Source of the DNA: Conchocele bisecta | Lineage: Eukaryota > Mollusca > Bivalvia > Lucinida > Thyasiridae | Direction: 5' to 3' | DNA: 64,000 nucleotides | Assembly (NCBI GenBank): GCA_029237695.1 | Contig: CM055277.1 | Coordinates: 40,396,242-40,460,241 of the forward strand | Part shown: positions 1 to 11,130 of the stretch, in pieces | Position numbering within the stretch: position 1 is the stretch's first letter | Layout: each line of letters starts with the position of its first letter | Notes under the pieces: model-generated | The model's database searches: none | Told to the model about the DNA's origin: nothing | Seen by the model: only the letters and a program-made list of their open reading frames with translations | Position numbers and translations under genes: made by a program

Positions 1-1209
1 AAGTATCAAGGTATTGGGTGAAGCAGTTGCAGAGATATAGTACACAAAAAGACTTTAACAAAAAAATTCAAAGTAATTTGACCTTGACTTTGGGCACAGG
101 ATCGCGCTTTCAGCAAGCAGGTGCGACAATGATGATAAACACCCATGTGAAGTATCAAGGTATTGGGTGAAGCAGTTGCAGAGATATAGTACACGAAAAA
201 ACTTTAACAAAAAAATTCAAAGTAATTTGACCTTGACATTGGGCACAGGATTGCGCTTTCCGCAAGCAGGTGCGACAATGATGATAAACACCCATGTGAA
301 GTATCAAGGTATTGGGTGAAGCAGTTGCAGATATATAGTACACAAAAAAACTTTAACAATTCAAAAGTAAATAATTTTGACCTTGACATTGGGCACAGGG
401 CCGCACGTTGGGGGGTTATTTAGAATGAAAATATGGATGATGATAAACACCCATGTGAAGTTTCAAGGTAATGGGCGAAGCAGTTGCTGAGATATAGTAT
501 AACGAAAAAGTTTTAACCAAAAAACGTTAACCAGACGTACGTTAAAAAGTTAACGTTGAAAATGGCTAAGTCAATTACGTAGAAATAATAGGTGAAGGTA
601 AAAAAATGGTCACATGTTGGATAGTTGTATGTGGTAGGCACCCCTTGGTTATGAAGCTGTGAAAGTTTGGTGGTCCTAGGTGGTACAGTACCAAAGAAAT
701 GGACTTAAACACGAAAACTTAACATTGTAAACACGAAAACTTAACATTGAAAATGGCTAAGTCGACTGCGCGGAAAAAATGGGTGAAGTAAAAAAAAAAG
801 AGTAACATGTTGGATAGTGATATGTGGTGGGTACCCCTTGATTATGAAGCTGTGAAAGTTTGGTGGTCCTAGGTGGTACAGTACCAAAGAAATTGACTTA
901 AACACGAAAACTTAACATTGTAAACGCGAAAACTTAACATTGAAAATGGCTAAGTCGACTACGCGGAAAAAATGGGTCAAGTTAAAAAAAAAAAAAAAAA
1001 AAATAACATGTTGGATAGTGATATGTGGTGGGCACCCCTTGATTATGAAGCTGTGAAAGTTTGGTGGTCCTAGGTGGTACAGTAACAAAGAAATGGACTC
1101 AAACACAAAAACTTAACATTGATTGTGGACGCCGCCCACCCGCCCGCCCGCACACCCGCCTGGCTTTCGCCAATCCAATAGCCTGGATTTTTTTTCCAAA
1201 AACCTGGCT
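1..1209 (-). mobile_element. Helitron-like HINE, family H-C, copy 1 (truncated by window edge)
   Basis: Non-autonomous composite repeat read right to left. Its left terminus at 1187-1209 is CCTGGCT next to a T/A-rich hairpin and the GC-rich CCGCCCGCCCG stretch. Inward lie about three 191-193-bp units (anchor GAAAATGGCTAAGTC near 557, 748 and 941), one diverged unit, then 149-bp units (period seen at 1, 150 and 298). Further copies are at 8244-9875 and, inverted, 63089-64000. No coding capacity is seen. Assignment to the bivalve pearl/HINE class rests on the terminal hairpins and array plan. Confidence 0.75.
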
Positions 1210-2551
1210 AAAAACCACATTTTGCAATGAACACATACAGTGTAGGTAGTATTATATATGTTATATATATCCTCAAATTTGGAGAGAATAACGCAATGAG
1301 CGACTGTCCGGTCATAATTTAACATATGGGCCCCTTCTTGTCTAAAGAACATCACAACATTTGTGGCCAGCATAACCGCATGACAGACTGCACATTACCA
1401 AAGATGTCACTGTTTGCCATTCAGGTAATGATACATTAACTTCTCTAACTTGATGTTGAAGACAAGGAAGTACTTTTCTAGCAAAGTATACTCTGAGGGA
1501 GTAATCATTTATTTTTCCTGAAATGCATTATTTCATATAGAACTGACGATTGCATATATTTGATGATTAAAAGCAGGGTTCAGGTTTGAGGGCGAAGTGG
1601 GCGATATTCTCGCCTTGATCTCTCGGACTTCGCCCTGTCCGTCCAGAAAAGCGAAGTCCACTTCGCCCTAAAAAATCTCGGAAAATATATTCTCAAAAAC
1701 CCAGCTAGAACCAAATTTGTGTCCGGTAATCCGGATTTCCCATACACTGATCATATCTCGCTAATTCCAGCTGGTATAATCCCACTTAATTGATGCCACC
1801 CGGCTGCTTGGCCGTGTACCGTGTCGGTCAGTGATCAGTTATCGAGTAGTCAAATAAAAATATGACCCTGGTCGTTCCACTAGGTTCCACTAGGAGCCAG
1901 CAAGCGAATGAGTACAACTTGGACTAGTTATCGAGATGTGTGAAGACGCGAGAAAATCGGGAAAAACGCTCTTCTGTGACCAGTCTGGTTTTACCCTCAA
2001 TATCCGTCAAATCTGATAAATATCTTGGATCGTTCTGTATACAGATGATAGTTTTACATTCGCAGAAATATGCAATGAAATGGGTTTGTAAACTTTGGGG
2101 GCAGTATCATAGTTTGTTTACACACAAATATTGTGTAAACTGCACACGCACATGGCTGGTTCTCCGTTGTATGTAAAGCTAATCGCGCAGCTGGGCCCAT
2201 GCTGTAACACGTGATGTGAAGGTTGCGGTATCGACTTTTCTATTGGACGACCTGTTAAATTTATGCGGATTGCGGATCACGTGATAACTGGAGACATGTG
2301 ACCTGTGCTGTGTACACCACGGGGAACGGACAATATCCCCCCCGGACAATATCCCCCCCGTATATTTTGACCCAGGCGGACAATATCCCCCCATCAAAAA
2401 GACAGGGCGACAATATACCCCCCGTAGAAAATCACAGGGCGGACAATATCCCCCCCCCATCAAAAAGACAAGGCGGACAATATCCCCCCATAGAAAATCA
2501 CAGGGCGGACAATATCCCCCCCGGACATTATCCCCCCTTATAAACTTATAA

Positions 2552-3110
2552 ATTAACAAGCTTTATTTTGTTCTCTACGACAACGGATCATCGGACAATC
2601 GCATCATTGTATTCGGCACAGACGCCGGGTTGAATCTACTCGCGGAAAATGACACATGGTACATGGACGGCACATTTGCCAGTGATAGACTATTTCGACA
2701 ACACATATGTCAGCGGCGGCTACAAATCGGTTAGGGGACCCAATGGAATCATCAGAATGCGCCGTACACCACCGCGCTTTCCACCACCCACATGGAATGT
2801 ACATGAAACTACACTCAATGGAGGCGACAGAACTAATAACAATTGCGAAAGTTGGAATAACTCATTTAGACATTTAGTTGGACATAGTAATCCCAGTCTG
2901 TGAACAGTACTCTCCTGTCTGCAGAAAGACCAGACAGCCGTGAACACCGAGATGGAACGTCAGCGGACTGGACAACCATCGGCCAAACGCGCTAAGAAAG
3001 ACGAGCGTTTCTCTCCAGAAGAGACTTAACAAATTATGCCGCCAGTACCGGGATGGAGCGAAACGACAGCCAGTTTCCTGTTCGCGATTGGCGAGTGTAT
3101 TAGACTGTGA
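2552..3110 (+). pseudogene. MULE transposase remnant
   Basis: Codons from about 2555 read a segment containing RIIVFGT, LLAEN and the WYMDGTF motif. That motif holds the first catalytic Asp of MULE transposases, and the frame ends at TAG 2732. Near 2670-2690 homology jumps to another frame with YFDNTYV, PPRFPPPTWNVHE, then RTNNNCESWNNSF and LVGHSNPSL, the usual C-terminal part. About 130 residues of the catalytic core, including the later acidic residues, are therefore deleted. A TGG-to-TGA stop follows at 2900, then SCLQKDQ, a further shift (LCRQYRDG) and FLFAIGECIRL to a stop at 3108. It is clearly non-functional. The family call is from recalled motif similarity. Confidence 0.85.
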
Positions 3111-3416
3111 ACAATTCTTAGGTTTCGCCACTATGTGCTACATTACATTTACAGCTAAATGACAAGTCTCAATTAGCACTTTCGTGAATAAGACTATAAT
3201 AAACACCAAAATTCACACAAAATATCGCACTGTCCTACATCATTATTTATCATGCTTATGTGCTTGTATACGGAAATAAAGGTTGTTAACCCATTCTTGT
3301 TAGTTACTCTTTCTCCTGTGTCAAAATATATGGGGGGGGGGGGATAATGTCCGAGGGGGATATTGTCCGCACTATGATTTTCTACGGGGGGATATTGTCC
3401 GCCCTAGGATTATCCA

Positions 3417-3417
<1 letters not shown>

Positions 3418-3449
<32 letters not shown>
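3418..3449 (+). repeat. 32-nt uninterrupted G tract
   Basis: Run of about 32 G in the right terminal array of the MULE, the longest homopolymer in the window. Length is likely unstable or poorly assembled; G-quadruplex formation is possible. Confidence 0.8.
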
Positions 3450-3450
<1 letters not shown>

Positions 3451-3884
3451 TATTGTCCGCCTTGTATTTTTGATGGGGGGGATATTGTCCGCCCTGTCCT
3501 TTTTTGACGGGGGGGGGGGGATATTGTCCGCCCCTGGGTCAAAATATACTGGGGATATGTTCCGGTGGGGGGGGGGGATATTGTCCTACACTCGTACACC
3601 ACAGGGTGTCGAGCTGTTACATGCTAAATTAATCGCGCTTAATGAATCGGGCCTTAACATCGACCGTATTAATTAATTGGCGGTTTCTCCAATGAAAACA
3701 ATATAATTCCTTGTTTGAAAGTCGTGTAGTGTGATAATTGATACCCGATTTTAATAGTAAGAAATCTAAATATAGTCAAATGTGCGCAACCTCATTTTCT
3801 CTTGGATGTCTGTGACGCATTGACGCATGCCCTTAAATACTGCTTGTCTTTAAGACAATGATGTATTCGGTTTAAACCGTCATA

Positions 3885-4004
3885 ATGTCTCTGACAAACT
3901 GGTTAACGGGCAGCTCGCCCAAGCCTGCTGTGAAACGTAAATTGCCTGAGTCCGAGTCTTCGTTTTTGTTTCATATTATTATTGTGTTTATTCTTCTTAC
4001 ATGA
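3885..4004 (+). CDS. Possible first exon of hAT-type transposase
   Basis: ATG at 3885 opens 39 codons beginning MSLTNWLTGSSPKPAVKRK and ending at TGA 4002. The first 26 residues (polar, basic, Pro/Ser-rich) resemble the N-termini of some domesticated hAT/ZBED-like proteins. The last part (FHIIIVFILL) looks like intron read-through. It lies in the right third of the hAT-like element in the same orientation. No downstream exon was found, so if real it is a relic. Confidence 0.3.
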   Translation: MSLTNWLTGSSPKPAVKRKLPESESSFLFHIIIVFILLT

Positions 4005-5269
4005 TAGTAATAGAAATATACTCTATGTCCAACAGAAGTGTATATACCGAATAATGTGCAGGCAGTGTTCTATGGTACACTCAATTGGAAATGAGCACAT
4101 TTCTAATACCTAGTGAACTAAATAACCCCTTTCTCCAGAACCGTTTGATGCTTTGAAAACATAGAGTTTACAGTTACGTGATAACCGTAAGAGAAATGTT
4201 CAGTGAAATTATGATTTTTATCACTTCTCCCTAATTTTGCTCACTTCTCCCTATTTTGCCAGGAGGGAGAAGTCACTTCTCCCTAAATTTTTGGCCTAGC
4301 TTGAACCCTGTTAAAAGTATGCAGAATTATTATACTGACTTTATTACATTATCACAACCAAAATGGCTGTGATAATGTAATAAATTCAGTATAATAAAAA
4401 TTAATAAATTTATCATAAAATTGAAAATTTCTCCCTCAACATATACTTTGCTAGAAAAGTATACTTTGCAAAGTTGGTGAAATAGGCTACTGGTGTATTA
4501 TTACTGTATCAGTAATTATAATTGATCACACAATGACAGGACACTTGGCGAAAGTGTGACAATTGCTGCTTGCACAGACCAAGCATTAGCAATGATGTAT
4601 ATGTATACAAGAACTAGTGGATATATACGATATGTGTCCACAGCTGAGAAAACCACAGCTGAGAAAACGGTCGTTACAAAATGTGTGACAAGCATAATCG
4701 GCATGTGCTTGCGCGCAGTTTCATCCCTGTAACTGTAGCCTATTTCACCAACTTTGCAAAGTATACTTTGAGGGAGAAATTTTCAATTTTATGATAAATT
4801 TATTAATTTTTATTATACTGAATTTATTACATTATCACAGCCAATTTGGCTGTGATAATGTAATACATTCAGTATAATAATTCTGCATACTTTTAATCAT
4901 GAAATATATGCATTTGTTAGTTCTATATGAAATAATGCATTTCAGGAAAAAATAAATGATTACTCCCTCAAAGTATACTTTGCTAGTAAAGTATACTTTG
5001 CAATGTTGATGAAATCGGCTACTGGTTTACTGCCATCAGCAAATGGAATTGACCCCACCCCTAATATGACTGTAAATCAGAATGGACAAGATACTCAGGA
5101 GCTACATACAGTTTTTGTACTATTAACAATTATCTTAATTTAATTAAAGTGACACACAAGACCAGGGTATGATCAAACAGTTTGTATAATGTCATTTTGT
5201 GTTTAAAAGTTTAGTGATAAATGTTTTTGATGTTTCACTTTCATAATAAATCGGAAACAGCTGTCATTT

Positions 5270-6490
5270 CCTAATCAGACGGACATCTTATAATTAAAGG
5301 TCACACTGATAGTTTGGTGGTCATCTTGTAACTATGATGATCTGACATATACTCACTGTTTGTATTAGCACAACCCATGCTCTCTTGTGTTGTACAAAGT
5401 CATGTTTGGTTTGTTTCTATTACATGCACTTAACATTGTACATGTATATCATTTGACAATAAATACTGATATTTACTGTAAATACTCCATTGGCATAACT
5501 AACTTCACCAAGCATAACATGTAAAATGCTAACACCTAACTATTTGAAGGCAGCCATCTTGGATTTTTGATCGCCACTGGTGAACTATGAGACGGTAAAT
5601 CATTTTTAAAATGAAGTGTATGTAATTATCTACAGCTATGCTGAATTTCAGTTTATTATCTCATTTGAAAATATTTTTAAAACATATTCTGATCAGAACA
5701 TTGAACATTTATTATTTTGGTGGCCATCTTCGATTTCTTGGTCGCTGTAAGCCAAATCAGATTTTTTTCTATATTTTATAAGCATGCATATATTTGTTGT
5801 CCAAAGTCATGTTAGGCTTGTATATTGACATTTAATGTAAATTCTGATGTTGGTGGCCATCTTGAATTTATGCAAATGATCTAATCTGACAGTTATTGTT
5901 TAGTAACATCCAATACTCTATTGGCATACTAACTAAATCATGAATAACATTTAAAATGATAACACGTAACAGTTTAGCAAAATTTTACATGCAGGATAAA
6001 ATGCAATTATGTTGATGGAGTCCATTTTGAATTTTGTGTCGCCATTTTTTAAATGTGAGATAGCATTATTTTTTAAATAATGTATATGTAATTCTCAACA
6101 GCTTTGCTAAATTTCAGCATTTTATATAAATGTGGAAATATTTAAAAAAAATATTCTGATTAGGTCATTGAAATTTTGAAATTTTTAGGCGACCATCTTG
6201 GATTTCTAGATAGCTGTGAGCTGAATCTGATTTTTTTTTAATTCTATATGAATTGATTGTCTTTCCATATAACTCCAAGTATCAGCTTTTTACCACAACC
6301 AGAACATTTTTATATTTTTTTATTTGCTGAACATGAAAACGGCGGCCATTTTGGATTTCTGGGTTGTCATAGGCAAAATCCTAGATGGCTCCATATCTGA
6401 AAAAAATGAGTTTGTCATTCTCTACAACTCCACCAAAGTTCATGCTTGTATCACAAAGTGAACAATCATATTGCTAAGAACCTGGGCTAT
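5270..6490. repeat. Diverged repeats with GGCCATCTTGGAT motif
   Basis: The motif (G)GCCATCTTGGATTT recurs near 5551, 5724, 5857, 6012, 6189 and 6344, each followed by text such as GATCGCC or GGTCGCTG. This is a degenerate tandem array with a unit near 155-175 bp. The same motif spaces other arrays at 31200-32060 and 36220-36745. No gene seen. Confidence 0.55.
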
Positions 6491-6534
6491 AGTGGTATTG
6501 GCAAATATTGTAGATCCAGATGAGACGGCTCGTG

Positions 6535-6932
6535 ACAAATTGGAAAATTCTCAAGTCGAAAAGGGAGAGATAACCATGACCCCGGGGTTGAATAAAAAAT
6601 TGAGATAAACGTTGCATATCTACTCACCATAAGGAAGCTACATACCAAATGTCAGGTCTGTACCTAGCACAGTTTAAAAGTTTTAAGACTTACAAGCCAC
6701 AATTGGAAAATTCTAAGTAAAAATGGGGGAGATAAGCCATGACACGGGATTGAATCAAAATCAAAATAAACTTTGCGCATCTACTCATCATAAGGAAGCT
6801 ACATACCAGGTTTCAGGTCTGTAGCTAGCACGGTTTAAAAGTTTTACGACTTACAAGGTTAGTGACGGAAGGACGGGACGGACAAGGGTAACACTAAATG
6901 TCCCCTCCACTATCGTGGTGGGGCATAATATG
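6535..6932 (-). mobile_element. Small HINE with two array units
   Basis: Two units of about 180 bp (anchor CATAAGGAAGCTACATACCA near 6630 and 6790), then GACGGAAGGACGGGACGGAC. It ends with a hairpin around CCCCTCCACTATCGTGGTGGGG at 6901-6926, the left end in reverse orientation. The other side abuts a TTAA-MITE-like fragment (GTGTAGATCCAGATGAGACGGCTCG), suggesting insertion into it. Confidence 0.6.
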
Positions 6933-6984
6933 TGATACTACCATGTTTGTTTTACATACAATTATTTTATGATGTTGCCGAACG

Positions 6985-7213
6985 TTAACCCTTTCAATAC
7001 AACAGGCCTGTATAGTGGTATTGGCAAATAGTGTAGATCCAGATGAGTCGTCACGAGCCGTCTCATCAGGATCTGCACTTTCTGCAAGTAATTTTTCATA
7101 TTTTTGAGAACAAAAACACCCCCTTTTCATAAATGGTCTGAAAATCCTTTTGCGACGATTGGATTGGTTGCAAAATTAACAAAATTCCATTCCAGTTACT
7201 TAGGGGTTTTCCT
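6985..7213 (-). mobile_element. TTAA-target MITE (piggyBac-like ends)
   Basis: Starts TTAACCCTTTCAATACAAC and runs through GTGTAGATCCAGATGAG, the complementary GAGCCGTCTCATCAGGATC, to CATTCCAGTTACTTAGGGG. Same family as 14591-14837, 22922-23009, 28036-28257 and 55937-58222; here the far TTAA is lost. Confidence 0.65.
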
Positions 7214-7582
7214 ACCTGTTCTGTAACTATCAATGGCAATTCTAGGATCTTTGAACCATCAACCTGTAAAAATAATAACATATGACTGTGGCTGGAGAAA
7301 TGTGGATTATGGCATTTGTGACCAGTGTAGCTCCTGATCAAATAGCACACTCACGTAGCCTGATAATGATCTATATTGCTTGTTAGACCAGCTCCAAATG
7401 AGGTGCGTATTGTCGTATTGCACGCACTTATTTTAGCAGAATACGCACTGATTATCAAAAGTAGGAGAACAAAATACTCACACCAATGTGAAAATACACA
7501 TTGATTTTCAAATGAGTAAAGAAAATACAGTAATAACGTTGAATAAATTATTTTAACTGCGTTTTATTATTTTTTATCATTT

Positions 7583-7711
7583 TTAACCGGGTTTTTAAAA
7601 AAAAAATCCCGGCTATTGGATTGGTGAAAGCCGGGCGAGCGGACGGGTTTCGGCAGCGTCTAATGTTAAGTTTTCGTGTTCAGGTCCCTTTCTCTATTAC
7701 TGTACCTTAAT
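7583..7711 (+). mobile_element. H-C HINE left-end fragment
   Basis: Begins TTTTTAACCGGG with an A/T hairpin closed by CCCGGCT, then GGATTGGTGAAAGCCGGGCG and AATGTTAAGTTTTCGTGTT. This matches the left end seen at 63089. It is truncated after CTGTACC. Confidence 0.65.
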
Positions 7712-7943
7712 TTATAATGTGTCTTTATGCTGACTTTACATGTTATTCTGTTACGCTGAACACAATACACAAATACATTACTTTAATCCACATTACATGT
7801 ACATGTAAGTTAGCTACAATAATTTGCCTCGGATATGTTGAGCAACCGATGTGTAAACCCAAACTGTTGTATGTAGGTCAAAATTTAGTCAACTGTATAT
7901 TGTATACATTTAAACAAATAATCTTTGATGTAGAACTAGTAAA

Positions 7944-10900
7944 GGGTGGCAAGATTTACCCAAATCTACCCAAATCTTCATATAATTACTATATGTGTTA
8001 ATAAATAAAGCTATACACATCATACTAACGATGTTTGGACAGTACTTACATAATGTATGTCATTAATTTGCTCGTACCAGGGCCCATTTTAATGTTTTGA
8101 TGCAAAATGGAAATATTTGTATATGAAATAAAGGGAGAGTACCGCGATAAACTTAATACTAGGAAGCCAATGAAGATAATCCACTTTATAATGGCTAAAC
8201 ATGCTAAATGGGAATGATGATTTTTAATTGAAATACAAATAAACAAGAAACGAGGCAAAGCCACGAAGGCCAGGTTTTTTCCAAGCATGGACACTTGGAT
8301 AACATAATTATACCCACTTTTTGTAGACTAGATGGCCGTGGCCTGCATGTCGCGCCTTGGGGCGAGGCATGGACACTAAAAAAATAGATATAGTAGATGG
8401 AAAAACTTTAACCAAAAAACTTTAACCGGACACACGGACGAACGGACGGACGTATGCCAAAATGCCGACGATATCGCGCTTTCTGCAAGCAGGTGTGACA
8501 ATGATGATAAACACCCATGTGAAGTATCAAGGTATTGGGTGAAGCAGTTGCAGAGATATAGTACACACAAAAAAACTTTAACAAAAAAATTCAAAGTAAT
8601 TTGACTTGACATTGGGCACAGGATCGCGCTTTCCGCAAGCAGGTGCGACAATGATGATAAACACCCATGTGAAGTATCAAGGTATTGGGTGAAGCAGTTG
8701 CAGAGATATAGTACACAAAAAAACTTTAACAAAACAATTCAAAGTAATTTGACCTTGACATTGGGCACAGGATCGCGCTTTCCGCAAGCAGGTGCGACAA
8801 TGATGATAAACACCCATGTGAGTATCAAGGTATTGGGTGGAGCAGTTGCAGAGATATAGTACACGAAAAACTTTAACAAAAAAATTCAAAGTAATTTGAC
8901 CTTGACATTGGGCACAGGATCGCGCTTTCCGCAAGCAGGTGCGACAATGATGATAAACACCCATGTGAAGTATGAAGTTATTGGGTGAAGCAGTTGCAGA
9001 GATATAGTACACGAAAAAACTTTAACAAAAAAATTCAAAGTAATTTGACCTTGACATTGGGCACAGGGGCCGCACGGTTGGGGGTTAGAATGAAAATATG
9101 GATGATGATAAACACCCATGTGAAGTTTCAAGGTAATGGGTGAAGCAGTTGCAGAGATATAGTATAACGAAAAAGTTTTAACCAAAAAACTGTAACCAGA
9201 CGTACGTTAAAAAGTTAACGTTGAAAATGGCTAAGTCAATTACGTAGAAATAATAGGTGAAGGTAAAAAAATGGTCACATGTTGGTTAGTTGTATGTGGT
9301 AGGCACCCCTTGGTTATGAAGCTGTGAAAGTTTGGTGGTCCTAGGTGGTACAGTACCAAAGAAATGGACTTAAACACGAAAACTTAACATTGTAAACGCG
9401 AAAACTTAACATTGAAAATGGCTAAGTCGACTGCGCGGAAAAAATGGGTGAAGTTAAAAAAAAAAGTAACATGTTGGATAGTGATATGTGGTGGGTACCC
9501 CTTGATTATGAAGCTGTGAAAGTTTGGTGGTCCTAGGTGGTACAGTACCAAAGAAATGGACTTAAACACAAAAACTTAACATTGTAAACGCGAAAACTTA
9601 ACATTGAAAATGGCTAAGTCGACTACGCGGAAAAAATGGGTCAAGTTAAAAAAAAAGTAACATGTTGGATAGTGATATGTGGTGGGCACCCCTTGATTAT
9701 GAAGCTGAAAGAAAGTTTGGTGGTCCTAGGTGGTACAGTAACAAAGAAATGGACTCAAACACGAAAACTTAACATTGATTGTGGACGCCGCCCGCCCGCC
9801 CGCCCGCCGCCCACCGCCCGCCCGCCCGGCTTTCGCCAATCCAATAGCCTGGATTTTTTTCAAAAAAACCTGGCTAAAAACTGTAGAACCTCTCTAATGT
9901 TGACATACAAGGAGACAGTAGTGTGAAGGTGTCGACCGTATACTGGCCGTTTTCGCCCGCCAGGACGTGTAGCCATCTTGTACATAATCACTTGTTGAGG
10001 CTATACCTCTAGGGAAATTTGCAATCACAGTCTGATCAGGGTCTACACTGTTTTCCATCTTGTACATAATCACTGTATACCGTATACAAGCAATTCACGT
10101 GTCGCCCGTCAGGACGTGTAGCCATCTTATAACAATCACTTGTTGAGGCTATACTTTCTAGGGAAAATTTGCAATCACAGTCTGATCAGGGTCTACCCGG
10201 TTCCCCATTGTGTGCATAACCACTTGTTGAGGCTATACCTGTAGGGGAAATATGCATTCACAATCTAATCAGGATCTACACAGTTTCCCATATTGTACAT
10301 AATCGACTATATATAACGAGCTACCCCACTAAAATACACTGTGTTTTGGTCAATACAATATAATATTGGGCTTTGTCTACATAGATGTGTGAAAAACATT
10401 CAAGCTATTTGACAAGATATACAAACCATACACAAATATAAAAATATATATATTGCATGCATATTATGGTTCATTTTCATCAATGTTATTAATACAAGAT
10501 CGTTTATTATTGTTATTGTAGATGAATATTAAGAATATTTTTATATATATATAGCCTTCCTGTGAGAGTTTTTAAATGTATCTCCGTAAATTAAATTGCA
10601 ATAACTAAACAATGTCCAGAAGTCATTTGTGCTAATAAAAAGATTCATTCAATGCACTATACTTTGTTTTTAACTATTTCAAAAAGATGTTGGCATATAA
10701 TTACTCGCCAAAATAAATATTGCAATACTATGGAGGTGACCGGTTACTCAGACAGTTGTACTACATGTATTAGATGTGCCATATGAAATCATGATCGATG
10801 GCAACTTAAGTTAGACAACTGAGACATAATTAATGAGTCTCGATCACGGTAGTCTCCCTTTATAATAATGCTACATGTATATTAATCGCTTTACCGCGGA

Positions 10901-11067
10901 AATATGTGCTTTATTCTTCCATTTTTCGGTCAAAATGTGCTTATTGTATGATACACTAAAGATATATTATTGAAAACGTATATAATATAATCATAAATGT
11001 TATTTTTAATGAAGATTTTGGTAGATTTGGGTAAGATTTTGGTAGATTTGGGTAAATCGTGCTGCCG
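7944..11067. mobile_element. hAT-type non-autonomous transposon, copy 1, filled by a HINE
   Basis: An exact 8-bp duplication CTAGTAAA flanks it (7936-7943 and 11068-11075). Inverted ends are GGGTGGCAAGATTTACCC at left and GGGTAAATCGTGCTGCCG at right, followed inward by repeated AAATCTACCC. It shares most of its length with 41412-42416. It differs by the HINE insertion at 8244-9875, a threefold 130-bp expansion at about 9960-10310, and extra AT-rich sequence at 10310-10545. No coding sequence is recognised. Confidence 0.8.
8244..9875 (-). mobile_element. H-C HINE, complete copy with internal and outer 3' ends
   Basis: Boundaries come from comparison with the empty site at 41711-41730: host CAAATAAAAAACTGTAG is interrupted inside its A run. 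The outer right end is CAAGAAACGAGGC (in element orientation ending TTTCTTGTTT). A second right end, ACTAGATGGCCGTGG, lies inside at 8330. Inward are 149-bp units (about 8470-9060), one diverged unit, 191-bp units (about 9215-9770), the GC stretch and the CCTGGCT left end. Two right ends suggest read-through of a neighbouring element. Confidence 0.8.
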
Positions 11068-11130
11068 CTAGTAAATTGCCAAAAATTATAGAACAGGGAA
11101 ATCATTTTCAACATTCAACATAATGATAAC

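Larger units (their letters stand above)
2321..3593 (+). mobile_element. Mutator-like (MULE) element with 9-bp target duplication
   Basis: The 9-mer GTACACCAC is present exactly on both sides (2312-2320 and 3594-3602). The ends are inverted arrays of a GGACAATATCCCCCC unit, roughly 2327-2540 and 3330-3587, alternating with spacers such as TATATTTTGACCCAGG that also match in inverted orientation. The centre holds remains of a MULE transposase. A 9-bp duplication and long, repetitive terminal inverted repeats are hallmarks of the superfamily. The element sits inside the hAT-like element. Confidence 0.85.
1574..4310 (+). mobile_element. hAT-like DNA transposon carrying a nested MULE
   Basis: Ends are CAGGGTTCAGG at 1574 and, reverse-complemented, CAGGGTTCAAGC at 4310. 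TTAAAAG flanks both sides (1567-1573 and 4311-4317), and the other palindrome arm preserves the uninterrupted site near 4900. CAGGG ends and a 7-8-bp duplication fit the hAT superfamily. The left part has a G/C-rich stem region (GGGCGAAGTGGGCGA); a related left end lies at 49919-50200. A short possible transposase start is at 3885. Most of the coding region is absent or replaced by the MULE. Confidence 0.65.
1469..5007. repeat. Long inverted-repeat MITE, left arm split by a hAT insertion
   Basis: The left arm is 1469-1573 plus 4311-4488; the right arm is 4735-5007. They are reverse complements along almost their full length, with AAGTATACTTTGCTAG-like motifs at the outer and inner ends. The spacer 4489-4734 is unrelated. 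Each arm also contains its own smaller palindrome around GTGATAATGTAAT (about 4345-4385 and 4825-4865). Without the insert this would be a palindrome with arms near 275 bp. No protein is visible. Confidence 0.75.

Noticed and set aside
7096..7350. 84-codon minus-strand frame
   Set aside because: Covers a TTAA MITE and a second MITE end; repeat-derived.
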